A stretch of DNA of 8,181 nt. Origin: Robiginitomaculum sp. Lineage in GTDB: Bacteria > Pseudomonadota > Alphaproteobacteria > Caulobacterales > Maricaulaceae. Of this stretch, positions 1 to 5,981 are shown piece after piece. The notes below the pieces were generated by a model. It worked only from the letters and a program-made list of their open reading frames with translations. It did no database searches and had not been told where the DNA came from. Each line of letters opens with the position of its first letter. Within the stretch, counting starts at the first letter, position 1. Made by a program: the position numbers and the translations under genes. The stretch covers positions 3,000 through 11,180 of the forward strand of contig JAESQI010000056.1 of assembly GCA_016765255.1 (NCBI GenBank), written 5' to 3'.

Positions 1-1
1 A

Positions 2-802
2 GGAGGACAGCCAGACGCCGACAACGACCGCCTTTTGGATAAAAGCGGAGCCGATATGCTTGTCGAAGTGAGCTTCACCAACCCGGAAGACGGTGAGCCT
101 GCGCGTACGTTTTGTAATCGCGCTGCTGCTAATGGCATGAAAATCATTACGACCAATAAAGGCCCGACCGCCTTTGGCATGTCAGAAATTGAAGCTATCA
201 ACCCTGGGGGTTTTGGTTATGAAGGCTCGGTTATGGCTGGCACACCGGTTATCAGTTTTGTAAAAAAATGCTTGCCTGGAGCACATATCACAAAGTTTCG
301 CGGTATTTTAAACGGCACGTCCAACTATATATTAGGGCAAATGGAACAAGGCACGTCTTTGGAAGATGCCGTGAAAGATGCTCAAGCTAAAGGCTATGCG
401 GAAGCCGATCCTACCGCCGATATTGAAGGCTTTGATGTCATGATGAAGGTCATCATCATGTCCAATGTATTGTTTGACCAACGTATTGGGCCCAATGATC
501 TGGTACGGTCTGGCATTACTGGTATCACACAGCAAATGATCGCAGACGCGGCCTCTGAAGGTAAAAAATGGAAACTTATTGGTTCGGGTTCGCTAAATGC
601 TGATGGCAGCTACAGTGCAAATATCGGCACTGAACTTCTCGGTCCAGAAGACGTGCTCTACGGCATAAGCGGTGCAACCAACGCCATTGCAATTACAACC
701 GACGAACTTGGCGATGTTATGGTCGCGGGCCCGGGTGCGGGTCTGTCAGAAACGGCCTATGCTTTATTTGCTGATCTTATTTTTGCCTATGGGGCAAAAT
801 AA
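2..802 (+). CDS. hom: Homoserine dehydrogenase, short ACT-less type (5' partial)
   Basis: NAD(P)-dependent homoserine dehydrogenase, interconverting L-homoserine and L-aspartate 4-semialdehyde in the cytoplasm. The reading frame is open to the left edge, so the start and the Rossmann GxGxxG segment (roughly 60-85 residues by comparison with the family) lie outside; the TTG at 35 is internal. Counting from base 2, 266 residues are visible. The end of the nucleotide-binding domain carries TTNKGP (about 50-55). The catalytic domain has NGTSNYIL (104-111) and GYAEADPTAD...GFD...K (131-149). By the spacing of the yeast enzyme, E134, D140, D145 and K149 match its Glu208, Asp214, Asp219 and Lys223, and K53 its Lys117, so the active site is intact. 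The C-terminus ends just after GPGAG..ETA, with no ACT regulatory domain, so allosteric control by threonine through ACT is not expected. The stop overlaps the next gene's ATG. The family call is firm; a biosynthetic or catabolic direction is not decided by sequence. Confidence 0.92.
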   Translation, partial: GGQPDADNDRLLDKSGADMLVEVSFTNPEDGEPARTFCNRAAANGMKIITTNKGPTAFGMSEIEAINPGGFGYEGSVMAGTPVISFVKKCLPGAHITKFRGILNGTSNYILGQMEQGTSLEDAVKDAQAKGYAEADPTADIEGFDVMMKVIIMSNVLFDQRIGPNDLVRSGITGITQQMIADAASEGKKWKLIGSGSLNADGSYSANIGTELLGPEDVLYGISGATNAIAITTDELGDVMVAGPGAGLSETAYALFADLIFAYGAK

Positions 803-2196
803 TGCTGGGCATTGAAAATATAAAATCCACAATGATAAGCGTAACGAACTCTTATGATAATTCTGAAATTGGTAATATTACGACTGCATCTGCCCAAGAT
901 ATAAAAGATGTTGCAGACGGTATGGATGCTGCCAATAAAGCAATGGCAAATTTGACCAAGTTTGAGCGTGCGCAAATTTTGGAAGGCGCAGCAGCGCGGG
1001 TTGAAGATAGTCTCGAAGACTATGCAAGCATGATCACCCGCGAAGCAGGGAAAGTCATAACCCAAGCCCGTAGCGAGGTGAAGCGGTGCTGTAATACATT
1101 ACGTCTTTCTGCACACGCCGCTTTGAGCTTACACGGAGAAACTATTCCTTTTGACGCTTTTCCAAGCGGGCGAGAGCGTATGGGGTATTTTACCCGCGAC
1201 CCGTTGGGAGCCATACTTGCCATCACCCCGTTTAACGATCCCCTAAATTTGGTTGCACACAAGCTTGGCCCCGCCATTGCTGTTGGTAATTCAGTCCTAC
1301 TTAAACCAGCAAGCACAACGCCGTTTTCGGCTATGCGGCTCGTGGATGATCTCCACAAGGCTGGCTGTCCGAAAATTGGCATAAAAGTCATGCACGGAAC
1401 GCCAGATGTTTTCGAACATGTACTGGCACTTCCTTTTCGCATGGTAACTTTAACAGGCGGCATGCGGGCAGCAGAAGCCATTATACGCGCTGGCGGCGTT
1501 AAAAAATACGCCATGGATCTTGGCGGCAATGCAAGCGTTATCGTTATGAATGATGCTGACCTCACCGAAGCTATACCAGGCTGCGTAAGCGGCGCATTTT
1601 GGGCGCAAGGACAAAACTGCGTTGGCGTACAGCGCATATTAATTCACCGTGATATTTTTGATGAGTTTGAAAGCGGCTTTCTCGAAGGAACACGAAAACT
1701 TGTCGTCGGCGATCCTTTGTTGAGCATAACAGATATTGGCCCGATGATTAGCAAACGCGAAGCCAAGCGGGCTGAAGACTGGGTTAATGAAGCCGTCGCC
1801 GTTGGCGCGACATTGTTAGCAGGCGGGCAGCGTGAGGGCGCGGTCTTTACACCTGCAGTTTTGAAAAATATTTCCAAATCTTCCAAAGTTTGGTGCCAAG
1901 AAGTGTTTGCGCCAATTGTTTCCCTTGTGCCATTCGATACATTTGACCAAGCTATTGATCTGGCAAATGATAGCGAAGTGAGTCTGCATATGGGGATTTA
2001 CACAAGTAATCTTGATCTTGCCCTGCAAGCTTCAAAACGTCTTGAAGCAGGAGGTGTTATGATCAATGAAACATCAGACTACCGCTTTGACGGCATGCCA
2101 TTTGGGGGCTACAAAAAAGGAAGTATGGGACGGGAAGGGATAAAATTTTCTATAGAAGAAATGTCTCAACCTAAAACCGTCTGTTTTAGCAGGTAA
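802..2196 (+). CDS. NAD(P)-dependent aldehyde dehydrogenase, lactaldehyde/phosphonoacetaldehyde-dehydrogenase-like
   Basis: Aldehyde dehydrogenase superfamily protein of 464 residues, near the usual length of about 470-490, oxidising an aldehyde to its acid in the cytoplasm. Visible landmarks are ITPFN (141-145, oxyanion Asn145), LLKPA (166-170, cofactor Lys168), the GQNC catalytic Cys273, EVFAP (367-371, Glu367) and PFGGYKKGSMGREG near the C-terminus. The C-terminal stretch resembles archaeal lactaldehyde dehydrogenase and PhnY-type enzymes. Two oddities: the general-base motif usually written ELGG reads DLGG (Asp239), and the nucleotide-site FTGS reads LTGG. The ATG overlaps the upstream homoserine dehydrogenase stop as TAATG, with only a weak GGGG ribosome site, which fits translational coupling. 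The next in-frame ATG, at 832, has no better site, so 802 is preferred. Coupling suggests that the substrate is the neighbour's product, aspartate 4-semialdehyde, giving aspartate; that is inference, and other aldehydes remain possible. Confidence 0.88.
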   Translation: MLGIENIKSTMISVTNSYDNSEIGNITTASAQDIKDVADGMDAANKAMANLTKFERAQILEGAAARVEDSLEDYASMITREAGKVITQARSEVKRCCNTLRLSAHAALSLHGETIPFDAFPSGRERMGYFTRDPLGAILAITPFNDPLNLVAHKLGPAIAVGNSVLLKPASTTPFSAMRLVDDLHKAGCPKIGIKVMHGTPDVFEHVLALPFRMVTLTGGMRAAEAIIRAGGVKKYAMDLGGNASVIVMNDADLTEAIPGCVSGAFWAQGQNCVGVQRILIHRDIFDEFESGFLEGTRKLVVGDPLLSITDIGPMISKREAKRAEDWVNEAVAVGATLLAGGQREGAVFTPAVLKNISKSSKVWCQEVFAPIVSLVPFDTFDQAIDLANDSEVSLHMGIYTSNLDLALQASKRLEAGGVMINETSDYRFDGMPFGGYKKGSMGREGIKFSIEEMSQPKTVCFSR

Positions 2197-2408
2197 GCAA
2201 AGTGAACCGCTCCGGGTTTGCCGGAGACTGTTTAGTTTAAGTTATTGCAAAAACAATGCCCTGCACAATACGACATAGACGAAACCCTCAACCAAGTAAT
2301 CGGGTTTGCCTTTATTTCAGCGACTCCAGAAGATATGAGTTTCTTCGTCTTGGATAAAGAAAAACCATTGCAAAGAAGAACACTATTAGTGATCATAAAG
2401 AAACTTAA
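2197..2408. other. Convergent intergenic region, mostly without recognisable content
   Basis: This 212-base space separates the ends of the aldehyde dehydrogenase and the homoserine kinase. Apart from the hairpin at 2210-2226 it holds an 11-base palindrome, CACTATTAGTG at 2381-2391, on the 3' side of the kinase. That palindrome is too tight to make a good hairpin, so I see no clear terminator for the kinase. An open stretch from a TTG at 2245 to 2523 runs into the kinase on the other strand and looks non-coding. Confidence 0.5.
2210..2240 (+). terminator. Short hairpin after the dehydrogenase pair, possible terminator
   Basis: Fourteen bases after the aldehyde dehydrogenase stop, CTCCGG (2210-2215) and CCGGAG (2221-2226) form a perfect 6-bp GC-rich stem with a GTTTG loop. 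A T-rich but interrupted tail (TGTTTAGTTTAA) follows. Placement between convergent genes fits a rho-independent terminator for the + strand pair. The broken T-run makes it a weak one. Confidence 0.5.
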
Positions 2409-3383
2409 CTACACAGAAAAGAAATTTTTGAACTCACCATTTTTTTCCAAATCAGATATTTTGAGGAGCATATTCCAAAACGGTTCAGGCTGTTTATTTG
2501 TGACGCTCTGCGCGTCTCTCTGAATATTGTCATCTATCAACCTTGTCAGAAGTATCCTCAGCGCGCCAGCCTTACAGAGCAATGGCAAGGCTATTTTTTC
2601 TTGCTCGGACAGAGAATATACACCTTGATATCCACTTAAAAAAGCACGGCACTTATCACTATGTACGTTCCCGTCTTCATCAAATCCCCATGCACAAATC
2701 GCCAGAGCCAAATCATAGGCAAACAAGTCCCTTGCTCCCAGAAAAAAGTCAATAACCGCAACACCGTCGTTTTGATCAAAAAAGACATTGTCGACAAAAT
2801 AATCGGCATGCACTGGCCCTCCTGGCAAATCATCAGGCCAATGAGTTACGACAGTATCAAAAAAATTCTCAATGCGCTCTCCACGGTCTTGCCATTTCAT
2901 TGAATGGTGGCTCAATGCACGCGGAAGCAATTTCTTTAAAGATTTAACGCCTAGCGGGTTTTCTTTTTCCAAACGGCTTTGTGCGGAAGCCTGATGCATT
3001 AGACCAAGTTGCCTGCCAGCTAGATAGCATTGTTTTTCCGATGGGTCGATTACAGTTTTTCCCTCAACAAAAGACTGTAAAACACATAGTTTTTCATCAA
3101 TAAAGAAATAGCTTTGCCCACCAGAATGACTAAGAATTTGTGGGCAATTTACACTTGCTGCATATAATTCACCTAAAAAATTAGAAAAAAACTGAATGTC
3201 TGCTCGTCGAACTCGCCTCTCAAACATTGTTAGAACAACAATTGTACCATCTTCGCAATTTAACCCATATGTTGTGTTTTCAATGCCGCTTTCAAAACCA
3301 TTATAACTCACCAAGCCTGGCAAGCCGTATAGACATAATGCGCGCTCGAAATGCGAGCGGGATATTTCAGTAAAAACGGCCAC
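2409..3383 (-). CDS. thrB: Homoserine kinase, type II (APH/choline-kinase fold)
   Basis: ATP-dependent homoserine kinase making O-phospho-L-homoserine, the precursor of threonine, in the cytoplasm. The 324 residues match the type II (APH-fold) homoserine kinases of alpha- and gammaproteobacteria, which are about 310-330 residues long, and not the GHMP-type enzyme of E. coli. Recognisable points are the MAV(F/Y)TE opening, the ATP-loop segment ESGIENTTY (31-39), LTMFERR (51-57), the Brenner motif HADYFVDN (192-199; His192, Asp194 catalytic base, Asn199), metal-binding Asp212 in IDFF, and AYDLA (222-226). All key residues are present. The start is GTG, supported by the family N-terminus and by an AAGGA site five bases upstream. 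It is convergent with the dehydrogenase pair and separated from the upstream transporter by 219 bases, so it is probably transcribed from its own promoter. It lacks the ispH/rnhA neighbours often seen beside thrB in alphaproteobacteria, so a second copy elsewhere is possible. Confidence 0.9.
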   Translation of the reverse strand: MAVFTEISRSHFERALCLYGLPGLVSYNGFESGIENTTYGLNCEDGTIVVLTMFERRVRRADIQFFSNFLGELYAASVNCPQILSHSGGQSYFFIDEKLCVLQSFVEGKTVIDPSEKQCYLAGRQLGLMHQASAQSRLEKENPLGVKSLKKLLPRALSHHSMKWQDRGERIENFFDTVVTHWPDDLPGGPVHADYFVDNVFFDQNDGVAVIDFFLGARDLFAYDLALAICAWGFDEDGNVHSDKCRAFLSGYQGVYSLSEQEKIALPLLCKAGALRILLTRLIDDNIQRDAQSVTNKQPEPFWNMLLKISDLEKNGEFKNFFSV

Positions 3384-3602
3384 TACTGTCCTTTTGGTAA
3401 CTGATAGAATACTCTTCCTCGGAGAAATAATGATTTTCCATGGGAATGCAACCGTATTTATACCTGTCCGTCTTCATATAAAACAGCACAGATTTAAGTC
3501 TGCACTAAGAGAGAGTTTGCTCATCTATTATTGATTGATATTAAGCTACGTCCTTGCGGTATTAAGACAAATTCGCTCAAATTGAACAGCAAACATACTT
3601 TT
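3384..3602 (-). other. Intergenic region upstream of the homoserine kinase
   Basis: This 219-base stretch lies between the MFS transporter stop and the kinase start, on the same strand, and should hold the kinase promoter. The best -10-like hexamer I can see is TATAAA on the minus strand (3462 down to 3457), but there is no convincing -35 at 16-18 bases from it. A 14-base near-palindrome, CAGATTTAAGTCTG (3489-3502, one mismatched pair), lies just upstream and could be an operator; this is weak. No clear terminator for the transporter and no small gene were seen. Confidence 0.3.
3389..3394 (-). promoter_or_regulatory. Ribosome binding site of the homoserine kinase
   Basis: On the minus strand AAAGGA ends five bases before GTG. 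Together with the conserved MAVFTE N-terminus it fixes the non-ATG start of this gene. Confidence 0.7.
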
Positions 3603-4940
3603 TTACTGTTCCCAATCATCGCTAATGTGGCGGCTTGCCATATATAGGAGTGTGGCGGCTATGACGTAGAATATTGTTCCTGTTAGTATGGAATAACGCA
3701 AGGATTCATCGCCGTATTTTGCGCTGAGTGCGTCTGAGATAACACCAATAAGAAAGGGACCAAGGGCGATGCCAATTAAATTATTGATGAGTAAGAACAA
3801 GGCGGCTGCGCTGGCACGCATATTGGGCGGTGCAATGCCCTGGATGGCGGCAAGCACTGGGCCGAGCCAAACAAGGCCAAGGCCCGTTGGGATCATCAGG
3901 GCGAAAAACACGACCAGCAAATTATTGGACATCATACCAAGCATGTAAAATGGCACAATTATGGCGAACGCTATTGTCGGAACTAAGACATAGGCGCGTT
4001 TGCTTTTTTTGCCAAATTTATCAGATAGCGAACCACCAAGCCACATACCTAATATGCCTGAGAACAAGATAATTGTACCATAAAAATAGGCAGCATATAA
4101 AACGGGCGTCGGGTTTTCAGGTAGCATCCAGCTTGGGAGCCAAGAAAAAAACTGCGGCAGTTCATCGCCAAAACTGCGCACAAGAAACGACGCCATCCAG
4201 CCAAACAAACCATAGCCCATCATTGAAGATGATGCTGCCCCAAATGACATAAACCAGAAGCTTGGTTTTTTGAAAATTGTCCTTCCAACTTCTTTTATAC
4301 TTACGGGTTCAACCTTGGCTGATGGTGGATCATAATATCCACGTTTTGGTTCGCGAACCACAAGGCGGAAAATAGGAGCAATACATATACCCAAAAGCCC
4401 AACAATGATAAACGCCCAGCGCCAATCAAGAATAGTACTGATGACGCCGCCAAAAATAATGCCTATGGCACTCCCTATCGGGATGCCAAATGAGTAAGCG
4501 GCTAGCGCTCTCCCCCTTTGATCTACAGGCGTAAAATCAGAGATAAGGGAGTATGCAGGCGCAACCCCGCCCGCTTCGCCAATACCAACACCTATGCGTG
4601 CCATAAAGAGCTGGCCAAAGTTTCCAGCGACACCGCAAAGTGCCGTCATGCCGCTCCAAAGGGCAAGCGCTATTGTCATTATCCAAACCCGGCTTTTACG
4701 GTCAGCCAGCCAAGCAATGGGTACGCCCAAGACGGCATAAAGAATAGCAAATGATGGGCCGAGCAGCAGACCCATTTGCTTGTCAGATAACCCAAATTCT
4801 GCCTTTATAGGCTCTGCCAATATGCCGATAATTTGCCGGTCTAAAAAATTAAACGCATAGACAAGCACCAGCATTGACAGCACCAATGTACGGTAGCTGC
4901 TAGAATGAGCTGGTTTTATTGGATTTGGACTTTGGGGCAT
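3603..4940 (-). CDS. Major facilitator superfamily transporter, Spinster-like
   Basis: Inner-membrane secondary transporter of 445 residues with about twelve hydrophobic segments, the normal MFS length and layout. The N-terminal helix carries NFLDRQ (31-36), typical of Spinster-like bacterial members. The loop 2-3 signature is GVPIAWLADRKSR (72-84), repeated in degenerate form as GGSLSDKFGKKSKR (302-315) in the second half. RIGVGIGEAGGVAP (115-128) is another family hallmark, and a charged central loop lies near 196-222. There is no cleavable signal peptide. The gene begins ten bases after the hydrolase stop. Its ribosome site AGGTG overlaps that stop codon, so the two are almost certainly co-transcribed and perhaps coupled. 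The substrate is unknown; bacterial members often sit beside TonB receptors and catabolic enzymes. Import of the hydrolase product is the simplest inference, but export cannot be excluded. Confidence 0.9.
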   Translation of the reverse strand: MPQSPNPIKPAHSSSYRTLVLSMLVLVYAFNFLDRQIIGILAEPIKAEFGLSDKQMGLLLGPSFAILYAVLGVPIAWLADRKSRVWIMTIALALWSGMTALCGVAGNFGQLFMARIGVGIGEAGGVAPAYSLISDFTPVDQRGRALAAYSFGIPIGSAIGIIFGGVISTILDWRWAFIIVGLLGICIAPIFRLVVREPKRGYYDPPSAKVEPVSIKEVGRTIFKKPSFWFMSFGAASSSMMGYGLFGWMASFLVRSFGDELPQFFSWLPSWMLPENPTPVLYAAYFYGTIILFSGILGMWLGGSLSDKFGKKSKRAYVLVPTIAFAIIVPFYMLGMMSNNLLVVFFALMIPTGLGLVWLGPVLAAIQGIAPPNMRASAAALFLLINNLIGIALGPFLIGVISDALSAKYGDESLRYSILTGTIFYVIAATLLYMASRHISDDWEQ

Positions 4941-4950
4941 TTGTTCGCAC

Positions 4951-5868
4951 CTATTTTTCAGTTAAGAATTTATTGATGATAGCTGCCGTCTGCACAGGGT
5001 TTTCTTCATGGGAAATATGGCCGGAATTTTCAATTATCTCTACCTCGGAGTTTGTGATCGCCTCTCCAAATAATTTAGCATGTGACACAGGTATTACAGC
5101 ATCTTTCTCGCCCCAAATGAGTAATGTCGGCGCAGTGATTTTAGAAAGTTCATGGGTTGGGTCAGGCAGTGTGAATGTCTTGAATATCCTTACAAATGCG
5201 TCTCCATTGCCAGGACTTTTCATCATTTCCAGTATTTTGTCTGCGCGATCGTCTGGTATTTTGGCAACTTTTGCATATTGGTTTTTTAAGCCATAATTCA
5301 CGGCAAATTTTGTTGGTTTTAGAAAATATGTTTCGAGTGCAGGTGAGAGCGGTAATGGGGTTTCGCTAAGACCATTCAAGGGAAACCCGCTTGCATCTAT
5401 AAGAATAAGATTTGCTATCTCATTTGGATAGGTGGCCGCGTAACGCCACGCCGTATTGCCGCCCATAGAATTGCCAATGAGTGTAGGATTATTGATATTA
5501 AGTTCTTTTACAAGGCCGTGCACAGCGTTGACAAAATCTTCATGCGCATAGCGGTGCTTTGGGTCAGGGCCAGTTAACCCGTGGCCAGGCAGGTCGAGGC
5601 GTATAATCTGGTAATTACCCTCAAGCTCGGCAACAAGACCATCCCAACTTTCCACAGATGAGGTGAAGCCGTGCAAGAGCACTAATGAGGGCTTGGCATT
5701 ATCCCCCTCAATTTTATACCGAATGTTAAGGCCATCAACTATTTGATACCAATCAGCAGAAGTTTTTTGTACGGATGTTTCAAAGCCACCCACAGCAGGT
5801 TCCTGAGCCTTGCACCCCATTAGAGTGATTGCAAAAACCAGACCAAGTACCATTGCAAAATGTCTCAT
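4951..5868 (-). CDS. Alpha/beta hydrolase with lipoprotein signal peptide
   Basis: Serine hydrolase of the alpha/beta fold, 305 residues, probably acting on an ester or similar bond outside the cytoplasm. The N-terminus is a lipoprotein signal: Arg/His, a hydrophobic run, then the lipobox LMGC with Cys19 as the expected lipidated residue. Lys follows the Cys rather than Asp, so by the E. coli +2 rule the outer membrane is the likely location. The fold shows HGF (66-68, oxyanion hole), LDLPGHG (91-97), the nucleophile elbow GNSMGG with Ser134, Asp256 in WGEKD and His284 in NSGHISHEE, a complete Ser-Asp-His triad. A lid-like insert lies around 160-235. The ATG has an AGGA site eight bases upstream. 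It follows the TonB receptor after a hairpin-rich gap and precedes the transporter by ten bases, suggesting that it processes the imported compound. Esterase, lipase, lactonase and haloalkane-type roles cannot be told apart here. Confidence 0.88.
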   Translation of the reverse strand: MRHFAMVLGLVFAITLMGCKAQEPAVGGFETSVQKTSADWYQIVDGLNIRYKIEGDNAKPSLVLLHGFTSSVESWDGLVAELEGNYQIIRLDLPGHGLTGPDPKHRYAHEDFVNAVHGLVKELNINNPTLIGNSMGGNTAWRYAATYPNEIANLILIDASGFPLNGLSETPLPLSPALETYFLKPTKFAVNYGLKNQYAKVAKIPDDRADKILEMMKSPGNGDAFVRIFKTFTLPDPTHELSKITAPTLLIWGEKDAVIPVSHAKLFGEAITNSEVEIIENSGHISHEENPVQTAAIINKFLTEK

Positions 5869-5873
5869 ACTTA

Positions 5874-5880
5874 TTTTCCT
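5874..5880 (-). promoter_or_regulatory. Ribosome binding site of the hydrolase, adjacent to a hairpin
   Basis: Minus-strand AGGAAAA with AGGA eight bases before ATG. It begins nine bases after the end of the hairpin at 5890-5928, so folding there could influence either transcription into the gene or access to this site. Confidence 0.6.
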
Positions 5881-5889
5881 AAAAGATAT

Positions 5890-5928
5890 GCCTGCAAATA
5901 GACCGTCGAAAACAATCTATTTACAGGC
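5890..5928 (-). terminator. Hairpin B in the receptor-hydrolase gap; candidate attenuator or partial terminator
   Basis: Arms 5890-5902 and 5916-5928 pair over 13 positions around a 13-base loop. In the minus-strand RNA all 13 pair, one of them as a G-U wobble; in plus-strand RNA that position is a C-A mismatch, which points to function in the minus-strand transcript. The downstream side reads ATATCTTTT before the hydrolase ribosome site, a short imperfect U-run. This could be a leaky terminator lowering hydrolase and transporter expression relative to the receptor, or an mRNA-stabilising stem. Confidence 0.45.
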
Positions 5929-5942
5929 GATACCAAGTTATA

Positions 5943-5975
5943 CATTTATGTTGGAGCAAAGTACCAACATAAATG
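5943..5975 (-). repeat. Hairpin A, perfect 12-bp inverted repeat after the receptor stop
   Basis: CATTTATGTTGG (5943-5954) and its exact reverse complement (5964-5975) flank a 9-base loop. The repeat starts seven bases after the receptor stop on the minus strand. It is AT-rich and is not followed by a T-run, so it is not a classical terminator. A 3'-end-protecting stem for the receptor mRNA, or one half of a paired RNA structure with hairpin B, is plausible. Confidence 0.5.
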
Positions 5976-5981
5976 ATTATA

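Noticed and set aside
1..37. AGGAGG at the left edge followed by TTG at 35, looking like a ribosome site and start
   Set aside because: The spacing is far too long, and the frame is open and homoserine-dehydrogenase-like up to the edge. The true start is outside the window.
1020..1637. Long antisense open frame of about 205 codons inside the aldehyde dehydrogenase
   Set aside because: It lies wholly opposite conserved catalytic parts of the aldehyde dehydrogenase, has no ribosome site or family resemblance, and is a shadow of the real frame.
2381..2391. CACTATTAGTG palindrome downstream of the homoserine kinase as a terminator
   Set aside because: A perfect palindrome, but with no room for a loop beyond a 4-bp stem and with low GC. 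It is unlikely to terminate transcription.
2245..2523. Open frame of 92 codons on the + strand between the convergent genes
   Set aside because: It starts with TTG without a ribosome site, has no recognisable family features, and its last third overlaps the well-supported homoserine kinase on the other strand.
4919..5296. Plus-strand open frame of 125 codons over the end of the hydrolase
   Set aside because: It is opposite the hydrolase segment holding the catalytic Asp and His, with no supporting start signal.
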